This document shows, in pieces, positions 52,527 through 62,302 of a stretch of DNA of 64,000 nucleotides. The notes below the pieces were generated by a model. That model was not told the origin of the DNA. It saw nothing but the letters and a program-made list of their open reading frames with translations, and did no database searches. A program made the position numbers and the translations under genes. How positions within the stretch are numbered: position 1 is the first letter of the stretch; every line of letters starts with the position of its first letter. The stretch is from an uncultured Lachnospiraceae bacterium. GTDB lineage: Bacteria; Bacillota; Clostridia; Lachnospirales; Lachnospiraceae. Where the stretch lies: NCBI GenBank assembly GCA_910578795.1, contig CAJTSD010000003.1, positions 1 to 64,000 on the forward strand. Reading direction: 5' to 3'.

Positions 52527-54248
52527 TTAAATTTTAAACTTTCCAACCTCATTATTGAGATGTCCTGCAATTTCCTGATTACCTTGTGCCTCTTCACTGA
52601 TGATATTTACAATTTCTGTCAGGTTTACGGACATTTCTGATACATTGGTAACACCTTTTGCACTTTCTTCCACAGCAATATTGACTGCCTCTACTGCTTC
52701 TTTAATACTGTCCATGCTTTGCTGCAGGTCATTGGCAGTCATTGAAAATTCATTCATCATATTATAAAAACTGCCTGCATCGTTTTCATAATTTCCACTG
52801 GTATCTACAAGATTCTCAAAACCTCTCATGGTGGTATCGTTGACAAACGTCACCATTGACTCTGCTTCCTTTGCCAGCCCGCTTACCGCAGAAATTACCT
52901 CACTGCTCACCTGCCGGATTTTTTCAGCTGCCTCTGCTGAACTGTTCGCAAGCTTACCGATTTCATCTGCTACAACTGCAAATCCCTTTCCCGCCTCGCC
53001 TGCACGCGCCGCTTCAATTGATGCATTCAGCGAAAGAAGATTCGTCTGCTCAGTAATATTGATAATATTTTCTGTCAGCTCACTGATTTCCTGCACTGCC
53101 TTAGAATGTTCAATTTTTTCATTCATAACAGCCGTCATTTGTTCAACCTGTTTCTTTGCATCAGCCTGACTTTCAACAGCATTTTTTCGAACATATAATG
53201 CATTTGTACGAATTTGGCTTGTATAATCCATTCCATTCTTCGACTTATCATAAATACCTTCTACCTGTTGATAAATTTGGTTTACTGATTCTGCAATTTG
53301 GTTCATTGACGCGGATGTTTCCTGCATTGCAGCGCTCATCTGTTCCATTGTGGCAGATACATCCGTAATATTAAGCTCTGCATCCGAGATACTGCCTACC
53401 ATTTTATCCGAAGAATCATTGATATTTGCGGAATTTTCCGCAATATTCCGCATAATTTCATGCATATATTTTAAAAGACTGTTGATATTTTCCGCAATGA
53501 GCTCTGTCTCGTCACCACTCATCACGGTAAGTGACTGTGTAAGGTCTCCCTCATTGTTAACCAAGTCGTAAATTTTTTGGTTAATCAACGTAAGGTTTTT
53601 CATAATCGCCTGAATAATAATATTCATGACAATGACAGCCAAAACCATGCAAATCAGTGAAATTGCCAATACCCTTTTAATTGTACCATTTATCTTTTCT
53701 AAAGTGCTTTCGGCATTATAATCACACCCAAGAATACCAACAACCTCTCCGCTGTCATCAAATATTGGCGCAAAAACAGCAAGCAAGTGCTCCTTCCCAT
53801 CCGTTTCAATCTGATTTGTAGAAACAGTTTCCCCACTTAACACAGGCAATAAAACCTCGTAACTGGTATCAAACGCTTCCCCTATCATACAGTGATTTTC
53901 ACTTTCATCTGAATCAAGTCCGTAATAACTTTGTCCATTCTCAAGATATATGGTATACATATATAGCATTCCACACTCTTCTCTTAATCCCGTAAGCTGT
54001 TTTAACAGCAGATTATAAATAACAGATCCCTCCGCACCCGGTACAATATCCGGTATCCATGCAGGGTTGACAGAGTTCGCTGCAAATTTAGCAGCAAGCG
54101 ATGCTTCTTCCACTGCCATTTCTATCATACTGTTTTGAATTCTTGTATAGGAATTTCCACCAATAATAAGACATACTAAAATAATAAGAAATGTTGACGG
54201 AAGAATAATTTTATACCGGATACTTAACTTGCGTGTTTTCTGTTTCAT
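52527..54248 (-). CDS. Methyl-accepting chemotaxis protein
   Basis: A membrane helix (about 15-35) is followed by an extracytoplasmic Cache-like sensor (about 40-190, with [19 protein letters not shown]), then a second helix (about 197-218), HAMP and a long signalling coiled coil. The tip [20 protein letters not shown] and [13 protein letters not shown] are the receptor-kinase contact. AAGGAG precedes the ATG. The Cache fold suggests a small-molecule ligand. The binding lipoprotein divergent to it could be a ligand-delivering partner, by position only. Confidence 0.95.
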   Translation of the reverse strand: MKQKTRKLSIRYKIILPSTFLIILVCLIIGGNSYTRIQNSMIEMAVEEASLAAKFAANSVNPAWIPDIVPGAEGSVIYNLLLKQLTGLREECGMLYMYTIYLENGQSYYGLDSDESENHCMIGEAFDTSYEVLLPVLSGETVSTNQIETDGKEHLLAVFAPIFDDSGEVVGILGCDYNAESTLEKINGTIKRVLAISLICMVLAVIVMNIIIQAIMKNLTLINQKIYDLVNNEGDLTQSLTVMSGDETELIAENINSLLKYMHEIMRNIAENSANINDSSDKMVGSISDAELNITDVSATMEQMSAAMQETSASMNQIAESVNQIYQQVEGIYDKSKNGMDYTSQIRTNALYVRKNAVESQADAKKQVEQMTAVMNEKIEHSKAVQEISELTENIINITEQTNLLSLNASIEAARAGEAGKGFAVVADEIGKLANSSAEAAEKIRQVSSEVISAVSGLAKEAESMVTFVNDTTMRGFENLVDTSGNYENDAGSFYNMMNEFSMTANDLQQSMDSIKEAVEAVNIAVEESAKGVTNVSEMSVNLTEIVNIISEEAQGNQEIAGHLNNEVGKFKI

Positions 54249-54630
54249 TTATACTCCTTCTTTCTTAGATGTGACAGTTAAGACAATAATTTTTTACTTA
54301 TAATCCCATAATTATAGCTTTTTCTTAGAATTATGTAACATAATACTACCTTTTTGCTTAATTGTCAACTAATTTCTCTTTGGATTTGCTGGATTTATAA
54401 ATACCTACAGATAAAGAAGCCCTATATAAAAGAATAAATTGCCAATGCTGTTTTATTGTTTTTAAAGTATGATTGCAGGCATCAACAAAGGTGTGTTATA
54501 CTTTTGGTAAAAGGTGCAATATAGCAGCAACCGTGCGGATATCAAGAACAGGAAAACGGGCATTATCACCAAACGGAATTATGCATTCATTCATCAGCTT
54601 AATCAACAAATGAGAATGGAGAGAATACTA
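54249..54630. other. 382-bp divergent region between chemoreceptor and binding protein
   Basis: It holds the chemoreceptor promoter (54340-54368). A frame open from 54514 into the next gene has no ribosome site and is not taken as coding. A promoter for the + strand gene was not identified with confidence. Confidence 0.5.
54340..54368 (-). promoter_or_regulatory. Promoter of the chemoreceptor gene
   Basis: Minus strand TTGACA (54368-54363), 17-bp spacer, TATTAT (54345-54340): sigma-A type, not the flagellar sigma type. Confidence 0.75.
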
Positions 54631-55983
54631 TTGAATAATCTGAACAAAGACAGCATTTTAAAATTGCTGTATATCCCTTTATGTGTCACACTGTTTACCG
54701 GATGCAGCTCCGATTTTTCGGAAAATGATCTTGCATTTAAAGATTTGTCCCACGAATCCAAACTAAACGGCTCCACGATTACTTTAATGGCTTCGTCAGA
54801 TTGGGTGACAGATGCGGAGATGCAGTTGGGAACAAATTTTGAAGCTGCAACAGGTATCCAGGTGGTCTATGATTTATATACGGATGATATCTATTTGGAT
54901 ACGCTTTTTGCTAAATTAGACAGTGATAATTCACCAGACATCTTTATGACACAGTCCGGCTTGGCTATCAAAAACACGTATCAGCTTGACAAGTACGCTG
55001 TTGATCTTTCGGACGAGCCTTGGATGGCGGTCTACGATACGTTCTCGGCTACAGAAACATCCATTGACAATCGCAATTACGGAATGTCCTACTTTGACAA
55101 TACAACCGATTATTATATGATTTACAACAAAAAACTGCTAAACCGCGCAGGGGTTACAGAAGTCCCAACCACATATGATGCCTTTGTTACCATGTGTCAA
55201 AAGGTTGCAGATACAGGCGTGATACCTATTTATGAGCCAATGGCTGACGGATGGCATCAGACAATGCTGTTTGCCGAAACAGGTCAGTTTCTCGGCAAAA
55301 GCGAGCCGGGAATTATTGAAGAATTAAACGAAAATACAATCACATTTGCGGAAATTGAATCAATGAAGCTTGCTTTGGAACAGATACAAAATTTGGCACT
55401 TAAAGGATACATGGGTAAAAATTTTGCAACGGACACCTATGATAATGCGGAGGGATATCTTGCAAACGGCGAATATGCGATGTGTATGTTGAGACCTGGA
55501 ATGATCAATTCCATCATATCCAGCGAAATGAATAAGGGCTTCAATAAAGAGGATTTTGGTATCATGCTGCTTCCCATCTGTGATAACCAGATACTCAATG
55601 TCCACCCTACCGGACCATCAAAATATATAAGCAACACATCCCGGAATATCGATGCTGCCAAATTATATTTACAATATATTGCAACAAAGGACAGCATACA
55701 GTATGTGATTGACAATGCATATAGCGTAAACAATCTTCCGTTTGATTTGGGGCAGGTTACGGGACACGATGAGGTGACAATGGAATTCCTTAACCAATTT
55801 GACGATGAGGAGTCCGGTTTGGTGCTCCAGGATGAGGTTACTTATTTTAATGAACAATGGGTTGAAATCTCCAATGACATTTTCAATATGTGCCAGGGAA
55901 CAATGTCCCCTGAGGATGTTTTAAAACAAATTGACACAAGACGCGCTTCCCTTGCACAAGCAGCGAATGACCCTGCATGGTAA
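54631..55983 (+). CDS. Extracellular solute-binding lipoprotein (family 1, sugar type), orphan
   Basis: The start is placed at TTG 54631, after GGAGAGAATACTA. This gives MNNLNKDSILKLLYIPLCVT, a signal peptide ending in lipobox FTGC. Upstream ATGs (54610, 54616) have no site and would spoil the signal. The rest is a family 1 binding protein: TITLMASSDWVTDAEMQ, NSPDIFMTQSG, YYMIYNKKLLNRAGV and NGEYAMCMLRPG. No permease or ATPase gene is near. In this context, between a chemoreceptor and a c-di-GMP phosphodiesterase, it may act in sensing, but this is only inference. Confidence 0.85.
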   Translation: MNNLNKDSILKLLYIPLCVTLFTGCSSDFSENDLAFKDLSHESKLNGSTITLMASSDWVTDAEMQLGTNFEAATGIQVVYDLYTDDIYLDTLFAKLDSDNSPDIFMTQSGLAIKNTYQLDKYAVDLSDEPWMAVYDTFSATETSIDNRNYGMSYFDNTTDYYMIYNKKLLNRAGVTEVPTTYDAFVTMCQKVADTGVIPIYEPMADGWHQTMLFAETGQFLGKSEPGIIEELNENTITFAEIESMKLALEQIQNLALKGYMGKNFATDTYDNAEGYLANGEYAMCMLRPGMINSIISSEMNKGFNKEDFGIMLLPICDNQILNVHPTGPSKYISNTSRNIDAAKLYLQYIATKDSIQYVIDNAYSVNNLPFDLGQVTGHDEVTMEFLNQFDDEESGLVLQDEVTYFNEQWVEISNDIFNMCQGTMSPEDVLKQIDTRRASLAQAANDPAW

Positions 55984-56024
55984 TGAAACATCGGCATATT
56001 TTGCAAGCCGCCTTATTGAATATG

Positions 56025-56061
56025 AAATTCAGGCAGATAACCATAATCTGCCTGAATTTTT
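56025..56061. terminator. Bidirectional terminator
   Basis: A 14-bp perfect stem AAATTCAGGCAGAT/ATCTGCCTGAATTT with T-runs on the + side and A-run mirrored, between two converging genes; it abuts the stop codon of the EAL gene. Confidence 0.8.
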
Positions 56062-58336
56062 ACAAATATTTCGCTTCAAAATCCGCTACGGACATAGGCT
56101 TTGAAAAATAATATCCCTGATAAATATCACATCCAACTTCCTTAAGGAAATTCAACTGCTCCTCTGTTTCCACACCTTCCGCAACGGTCTTCATGTGAAG
56201 TTCTTTTGATAAATCCACAATACTTTTAAGAATAGCATGGCTTCTATCTTCATTTTCCGTGTCTCCTAAGAATTTCATGTCAATTTTAAGCACATCCACG
56301 CAAATATCTTTCAGCATGTTAAAAGAAGAATACGCACTTCCAAAATCATCCATCTCAATCTCGAATCCTGCCTCCTGCAGCTTCTCCACAAGACGCACAT
56401 GCTGCTTCAAATCATTGATAATCGCCGATTCTGTAATTTCCAGTTTTAAGTTCCTGGCATCAATACTGTACTCTTTTACAAGCGATACATGATGTTCATA
56501 AATATCAAGGGCATAAAGATCTTTTGCTGAAATATTAACAGAAATATGAAGGTCATCCCTGCCTTTTTCCTTCCATTCCTTCAGCTTCTCACATGCCTGT
56601 CTCCAAATACAGATATCCAACTCTGTAATTCTGCCATTCATTTCAAAGAAAGGTATGAAATGTGCAGGGGGAATCAAACCATCCTCCCTATGCACCCATC
56701 TAGCCAAAGCCTCCGCACCGATTACCTTCCCCTCTTTGTCTACTTGCGGCTGTAAATAAATCTGTATTTCCCCATGTTCAATTGCCTTACTCAGCTCAGC
56801 GTTATAACGTTCCCTCCGCATCGACTCCTTCTGAATGCTCTCATCAAACCACAAAATTCGTTTTCCATAATTACCCTTGATAGTATCGCATGCCATGGAA
56901 GCCTTATTACAAATCGCCAGCATATCCTGTGACGGTTCTGTTATCTCGTACACACCGGCTTTTATAATCAAGCCAAAGTTATTTGTGCTATACACTTTTG
57001 CCACTTCGTCTATTGCATCCAATAACTGTTGCGAATCAAAGACCTTTTTCGGCATCATTATGTAAAAGTCCGATTCCCCGATTCTACCATATACACAATT
57101 CGGAATATGAACCAGTCCCGTTCTTAAAGCCTCCGCTGTCCGAATCAGATAATCATTATATTTTTCCCGACCAAACAGCTCCTTGAAAACCCTGAATTTT
57201 TCGATACTCGAGCAGGTCATAACAAAATCCGTGTCCGGATGTTCCTCAAGCAGTTTCCTTGCCATTTCATGAAAATGCGCTTCGTTATAAATCCCAGTAA
57301 GCTCATCAAAATTAGCGCGGTGAACCATTTCCCCATAACTCTTTATGGATTCGGTGACATTTCTAATCCAATAAACGATACCGATGAACTTCCCGTCCTC
57401 ATTAAGCGCCATATGCTGAATCTCATAATAGTATGCGCCGTCATCGCGGGCAACTGACATTACCCGACCATTCCAAGCATTACCTACATTTGCCTCGGAG
57501 ATTACTTTGCTCCAATACAGTTCCTCATTACTAATTCCCTGCATTCCCTTAAACCCAACCGCATCGCTATATCCCGCAGTTACCAATTGAAGCTGATGCT
57601 CATCATCATATAACACAATACCATCATTCAGTTTATCAGCCACAAACCGCATTACCCTCTGATTCAGCTTTTTGGGCGCATAATGTACCGCCATATACAC
57701 AATCACCATTTCGCCAAATGCGAAACAAACCACCTGAACCCAAATAGGCTGATGCTGAATCTGTGAAGTCACACAGGAAACCGCCATCATCACAAGAATG
57801 ATTGCAATACCCGAATATTTCAGCCTGTATATTTTGGCGCTTTGGGTTGCTGCGATAATAAGTATGGCTATCGCCCCAACCAAGGCAATACCACTTATTA
57901 TGGCATATCCATAGAATATGGAAAATCCCCTGGAAATCCAGTATATATGATTATACCACCTGACATGGGTAATTGTAAAAAATTGTTCCGAAAACATGCC
58001 ACAGATTAAGGCGCCTGACTCAATCACCGTAATCCAAAACAAAGGCGATTTATAAACTTTAAATAATTGATATCCTGAGTAGCTGACAGAAAACCTGAAA
58101 ATCATCATTCCATACCACGCAAATGCAATGTAGTAAAATGTAAATGCATAATACGCAATCCTTCTGTCCTTTGTAAGCAATATAACCATCTCCGGAACAA
58201 TAATCCCTGCCACTCCCCAAGCCATATTTCTAAGATGTTTTATGATGTCCGTACTCTTCCTATCACTGAGTCGAAAAATCATAATACTGTTCATCACTAA
58301 CAATAGAAGAAGAAAACCTGTCATGGTGGCTTGCAT
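56060..58336 (-). CDS. Membrane c-di-GMP phosphodiesterase (7TM, PAS, degenerate GGDEF, EAL)
   Basis: The start is ATG 58336 after AAAGGAGTGAG. Seven hydrophobic helices (about 5-225) form a 7TMR histidine-kinase-like sensor, then a PAS-like domain (about 235-335). The GGDEF domain (about 340-490) has GRIGESDF at the active loop, so it cannot make c-di-GMP. The EAL domain (about 500-758) has EALARW, ISVNIS, EITES, EMDDFGSAYSS, KIDM and VAEGVE, all needed for hydrolysis. It should lower c-di-GMP, favouring motility, in line with the neighbouring chemotaxis and flagellar genes. Confidence 0.93.
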   Translation of the reverse strand: MQATMTGFLLLLLVMNSIMIFRLSDRKSTDIIKHLRNMAWGVAGIIVPEMVILLTKDRRIAYYAFTFYYIAFAWYGMMIFRFSVSYSGYQLFKVYKSPLFWITVIESGALICGMFSEQFFTITHVRWYNHIYWISRGFSIFYGYAIISGIALVGAIAILIIAATQSAKIYRLKYSGIAIILVMMAVSCVTSQIQHQPIWVQVVCFAFGEMVIVYMAVHYAPKKLNQRVMRFVADKLNDGIVLYDDEHQLQLVTAGYSDAVGFKGMQGISNEELYWSKVISEANVGNAWNGRVMSVARDDGAYYYEIQHMALNEDGKFIGIVYWIRNVTESIKSYGEMVHRANFDELTGIYNEAHFHEMARKLLEEHPDTDFVMTCSSIEKFRVFKELFGREKYNDYLIRTAEALRTGLVHIPNCVYGRIGESDFYIMMPKKVFDSQQLLDAIDEVAKVYSTNNFGLIIKAGVYEITEPSQDMLAICNKASMACDTIKGNYGKRILWFDESIQKESMRRERYNAELSKAIEHGEIQIYLQPQVDKEGKVIGAEALARWVHREDGLIPPAHFIPFFEMNGRITELDICIWRQACEKLKEWKEKGRDDLHISVNISAKDLYALDIYEHHVSLVKEYSIDARNLKLEITESAIINDLKQHVRLVEKLQEAGFEIEMDDFGSAYSSFNMLKDICVDVLKIDMKFLGDTENEDRSHAILKSIVDLSKELHMKTVAEGVETEEQLNFLKEVGCDIYQGYYFSKPMSVADFEAKYL

Positions 58337-58622
58337 TTTCTCACTCCTTTCCATAAACTGCCCGCCCTTCTGCAGGCATGTCCAATTGGTTCATTGCCTG
58401 CAGGAAAATATATCTGTAAAAAATATTGTACCATATATTTCTGAATAATAATATCCTTTTTGTTTTTACTTCGGTATTGAGCATAATTTTTCTGTTTGAT
58501 ATTCCGTTCACTCCGTTTTGGTAACTAAAATTCCATTTAATTTATTCCAATTTCGCTGCGCCTGTGATAAAATATAATAAATTAAGAATTTACATATTAT
58601 TCCAAAGGGAAGGAAGATTATC
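58337..58622. other. 286-bp divergent region between the EAL and hemerythrin genes
   Basis: A TATAAT lies at about 58574-58580 on the + strand without a good -35. TACAAT on the minus strand (about 58420) is the likely -10 for the EAL gene. No gene is seen. Confidence 0.4.
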
Positions 58623-59459
58623 ATGTTTCAATTTACCGATGATTGTTTAATAGGAATAGAACAGATTGATGAAGAACACAGAAACCTGTTTACATTGTTA
58701 AATAAGGCGGGAACATTACTTGCAAACGATTTTTGCAGCGACCGTTATCAGGAACTGAAAGAAATTATTGAGGAACTTGATTTTTATGCGGAACAGCACT
58801 TTGAACATGAAGAAAGCTACATGGTGCAGATCCGGGATCCCGAAATTATCCGTCAGCGCACACAGCATGCATACTTTCGTGAAAAAATCCGCGATTATGA
58901 ATTTATAAACCTTGATGATATTGATGAACAGCAGAGGGTTTTGACTGAGCTAGTCAATTTTCTTGCAAGATGGCTTTATCGCCATATTCTCGGAAGCGAT
59001 GTTTTGATTGGAAAGCTCCCGCCGCTTGAGGAGTGGATGGTACGCGAAAATCCCTGTGAATTTACGGATGATTATCTGATTGGCATTGAGTTGATTGACA
59101 ACGAACATAAGGAATTGTTCCGAATAGTCGACCAGGCAAACCAACTGGTAAAATCTTATGATGAATCCTCAAGCTATGATAAAATCCTTGGTATCTTAAA
59201 TGAATTAAAGGAATACACAAAAGAACACTTTTCCGACGAAGAGGAATATATGGAAGGTATTCACTATGATGGACTTGAAGCGCAAAAGCGCGCGCATGAT
59301 GCCTTTATCCAAAAACTTGAAAATATTGATCTTTCGGAAATTGATGAAAATCCGCAGGAATCACTGCAACAGCTTTTGGAATTTTTATTGGGATGGCTTG
59401 TTAACCATATATTATATACCGATAAAAAAATACCCCTTATGTCAAATACTACCCAGTAA
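58623..59459 (+). CDS. Double-domain bacteriohemerythrin
   Basis: Two hemerythrin domains in tandem (1-130 and 145-270), joined by EEWMVRENPCE. Di-iron ligands seen: H19, H59, E63, H82, H121, D126, and H162, H202, E206, H225, H262, D267. The usual H-x3-H pair is Q-x3-H in both halves (Q78, Q221), so each site lacks one histidine. Such proteins bind O2 or NO in anaerobes. It follows the divergent c-di-GMP phosphodiesterase; a sensory link is possible. GGGAAGGAAG precedes the ATG. Confidence 0.9.
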   Translation: MFQFTDDCLIGIEQIDEEHRNLFTLLNKAGTLLANDFCSDRYQELKEIIEELDFYAEQHFEHEESYMVQIRDPEIIRQRTQHAYFREKIRDYEFINLDDIDEQQRVLTELVNFLARWLYRHILGSDVLIGKLPPLEEWMVRENPCEFTDDYLIGIELIDNEHKELFRIVDQANQLVKSYDESSSYDKILGILNELKEYTKEHFSDEEEYMEGIHYDGLEAQKRAHDAFIQKLENIDLSEIDENPQESLQQLLEFLLGWLVNHILYTDKKIPLMSNTTQ

Positions 59460-59482
59460 GCTGTTAAGATAAATCCATAATG

Positions 59483-59522
59483 AAAAAACCCTGAGCATAA
59501 TAAAGCAGCCTCAGGGTTTTTT
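59483..59522. terminator. Bidirectional terminator
   Basis: AAAAAACCCTGAG (59483-59495) and CTCAGGGTTTTTT (59510-59522) form a perfect 13-bp stem between converging genes. Confidence 0.85.
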
Positions 59523-59523
59523 C

Positions 59524-60489
59524 TCATTGATTATCTTCTTCCGTACTTGCCACCACCGGATATTTATGAATATGAATCAGGCAGATTACAGCCGTGATAA
59601 TCAACGGTATCCCTGCCAAAACACCTGTCGGGGCAGGACCAATAAAGAAATTTCCGCCGTCAAACGTAAACTGCGACGCCTGTCCCATCATAACGTTTAT
59701 CGCACTGTGTGCAAATACTGCGGGAAAAATACTTCCCGTACGCAACGTAAGAAATGCATAAATAATACCCGTAACCGTTCCAAACAGACACATCGCAACA
59801 ATATTCAATACCGGAAAGCCGCTGTTTCCTTCACCATAAAAATACCCGATTGTTACCAGCGGCGCATACCATAAGCCGGATGCAAATCCTGTGATAATCA
59901 TTGCAGGAATCGTACCGACCTTTCGGAAAAGCTTCGGTAAAAGAAAGGCACGAAATCCCCACTCCTCTCCAAAAGCATTAATAAAATCAAGCACTGCTGC
60001 CGTGAAAAATTTCACAAGCAAATCCGTTTTCACACCCGCTACAATTTCTACCGGCGTAAGCTGTGCGCCTGCTGCACTCTCACTATAGGACGCTACAAAA
60101 TTTGTCATATTCGGATCAAAATTATCCCGAAATACCAAAAAGTAAATCACCGCTCCCAAAAATGTAAGAACAGACATACCGAACCAGCCAAACAGAAACA
60201 AAAAACGCTGCTCCGAAAAGTTAAACTGAAAGCCCGATTTTACAAGACCCTCTCTCGTAAACAGCCTTGTCACTAACGCCGCCAACGCAGGCGCAAGCAT
60301 AATCTGCGAAATCATCTCCGCAGCGTCTTTTACAATCTCCACATCACCGCTTCGATACATCGGAATTACGCCAAAAATCTCCATAACCCACGGCACACCA
60401 AAGCAAAGCGCCAAAAATATCAAAAGCCGTTTTGTTTCCACTTTCTTGTCTGTAACCCCGACAAGCCCCCGTTTATTTTCTTCCAACAT
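59524..60489 (-). CDS. CPBP (CAAX-type) intramembrane protease family protein
   Basis: About eight membrane helices. The first motif is intact: E175-E176-x3-R180 (GEEWGFR). The third-motif histidine is present (H261 in FAHSAIN). The second-motif residue, usually His in GLWHAPL, is Tyr208 here (GLWYAPL). If that His is a metal ligand, activity may be lost or changed. Family roles include prenyl-protein-like cleavage and bacteriocin self-immunity. The ATG follows AGGATAG. It follows the ABC exporter gene by 20 bp. Confidence 0.88.
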   Translation of the reverse strand: MLEENKRGLVGVTDKKVETKRLLIFLALCFGVPWVMEIFGVIPMYRSGDVEIVKDAAEMISQIMLAPALAALVTRLFTREGLVKSGFQFNFSEQRFLFLFGWFGMSVLTFLGAVIYFLVFRDNFDPNMTNFVASYSESAAGAQLTPVEIVAGVKTDLLVKFFTAAVLDFINAFGEEWGFRAFLLPKLFRKVGTIPAMIITGFASGLWYAPLVTIGYFYGEGNSGFPVLNIVAMCLFGTVTGIIYAFLTLRTGSIFPAVFAHSAINVMMGQASQFTFDGGNFFIGPAPTGVLAGIPLIITAVICLIHIHKYPVVASTEEDNQ

Positions 60490-60508
60490 TTACTATCCTA
60501 ATCCTCCG

Positions 60509-62269
60509 TTATTTTATTTCATTTGCCATTGTATATAATCCGCGATAAATACCGCCCTTTTCCATCAACGCATCATGATTTCCTTCCTCAACAATTCCAG
60601 CATCGGTAAGCACCAGTATCCTGTCGGAATTTCGTATCGTAGAAAGCCTATGTGCAATCGTAAGCGTTGTTCGACCTTTTGCAAGCTCACTTAAAGACCT
60701 TGCTACCGCATATTCACTCTCATTATCCAATGCGGAAGTCGCTTCGTCAAGTATCAGTATCGGCGGATTTTTCAAAAATACCCTTGCAATACTAATCCGC
60801 TGCTTCTGCCCACCTGAAAGCTTCACACCCCGCTCACCGACATACGTGTCATATTTGTCCTTCAAATTCTGAATAAATTCATCTGCTCCGGCACGCTTTG
60901 CCGCCTCCATAACCTCCTCGTAGGAAGCACCCGGCTTTCCGTAGGCAATATTGTCGTAAACCGTTCCCGAAAACAGATAAACCTCCTGCTGCACGACGCC
61001 GATGCTCTGCCGCAGGCTCTTTAACGTAATCTTCTTAATATTCTTCCCGTCAAGCGTGATTTCACCCTTCGATACATCATAAAATCGCGGTATCAGATTG
61101 CACAAGGTTGTCTTTCCGCCGCCTGAAGGTCCGACAATCGCAAGCTTTTCCCCGGCATGGATTTCCAAATTCAGATTTGTAAACACTTTATTATGGTCGT
61201 CCGGGTATTCAAAGCTTACATCATGAAAAACAATCTCACCCTTCGGATTATCAATATCCTGCGCATCCGGTTCATCAAAGATTTCAATGTCGGCATCCAT
61301 AATCTGCAAAAAACGTTCAATTCCCGTAATACCGCGCTGAAACTGCTCCGCAAATTCAATAATTCTTCGTATCGTAGCAATCAGCGTCGTCACGTACATT
61401 ACGTACGCCACCATATCTCCGGGAAGAATCCTGCCGTTCATTAGGAAAAAGCCGCCGCCAAGAATAACCGCCAAATACATAAATCCGTCAAACACTCTCG
61501 TCGATGTGCTGAAAATTCCCATAATCATATAGGCATGTGTCTTGATTTTCAAAAATTCCTGATTGCCGTCCTCAAATTTCTGCGCCTCAAGCGCTTCGTT
61601 TGTGAAAGCTTTCACAACCCTTTGCCCCAAAAGGCTGTCCTCAATTTTCGCATTGAGTTCACCGATTTGATTCCGCTGTCTGCTGAACGTTTCACGCATT
61701 TTCTTGTTAATTATCCGGCAGACAATCGTCATAATCGGTACAAATACAAATACAATCAATGTCAATGTCAAATGAATGCGTGCCAGTATAATAAAGGATA
61801 TGACAATTTTTAATCCCGCAATAAAAAACTCTTCCGGACAATGATGCGCAAATTCCGTTACGTCAAACAAGTCATTTGTAATGCGTCCCATAATCTGTCC
61901 TACTTTTGTATTGTTAAAGTAAGTATTTGAGAGCTGCTGCAAATGTGCATATGCGTCGCGCCGCATGTCCGTTTCAATTTTCGCACCCATGACATGACCG
62001 ACGTCCGCCATGTAAAAATTAGCGATAGCGTCAATCACGCGCAGCACAAAATAAATAAACGCAAGCCCTGTCACCATGCGCGCCGTCAAAAGCGCCACAT
62101 CCTGAAGGGCTGTATTTGTAATCATTCTGATAATTAAAGGCAGCACAATCTCGCAAGCCGTCGTCAGTGCTGCACAAAACAAATCCATATAAAGCGTCCT
62201 GCGATATGGCTTAAAATACGGCAGAAAACGTTTTATCAGTGTACTTGCCGAATATTCCCTATGTCCCAT
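60509..62269 (-). CDS. ABC exporter, fused membrane and ATPase domains
   Basis: The start is ATG 62269 after GAGGTGGAT. Six membrane helices (about 20-310) precede the ATPase domain with Walker A GPSGGGKT, Q-loop VVQQEVYLFSG, signature LSGGQKQR, Walker B ILILDEATSALD and H-loop AHR. The length (586) is that of a half-transporter acting as homodimer, MsbA/lipid or drug type. With the CPBP gene downstream it may export a peptide processed by that protein, but no substrate gene was seen. Confidence 0.93.
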   Translation of the reverse strand: MGHREYSASTLIKRFLPYFKPYRRTLYMDLFCAALTTACEIVLPLIIRMITNTALQDVALLTARMVTGLAFIYFVLRVIDAIANFYMADVGHVMGAKIETDMRRDAYAHLQQLSNTYFNNTKVGQIMGRITNDLFDVTEFAHHCPEEFFIAGLKIVISFIILARIHLTLTLIVFVFVPIMTIVCRIINKKMRETFSRQRNQIGELNAKIEDSLLGQRVVKAFTNEALEAQKFEDGNQEFLKIKTHAYMIMGIFSTSTRVFDGFMYLAVILGGGFFLMNGRILPGDMVAYVMYVTTLIATIRRIIEFAEQFQRGITGIERFLQIMDADIEIFDEPDAQDIDNPKGEIVFHDVSFEYPDDHNKVFTNLNLEIHAGEKLAIVGPSGGGKTTLCNLIPRFYDVSKGEITLDGKNIKKITLKSLRQSIGVVQQEVYLFSGTVYDNIAYGKPGASYEEVMEAAKRAGADEFIQNLKDKYDTYVGERGVKLSGGQKQRISIARVFLKNPPILILDEATSALDNESEYAVARSLSELAKGRTTLTIAHRLSTIRNSDRILVLTDAGIVEEGNHDALMEKGGIYRGLYTMANEIK

Positions 62270-62302
62270 AATCCACCTCATGTCACGGTATTTCTTTATG
62301 AT

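Noticed and set aside
54514..54630. N-terminal extension of the binding lipoprotein (39 residues)
   Set aside because: It would bury the signal peptide and has no ribosome site; the TTG at 54631 has both.
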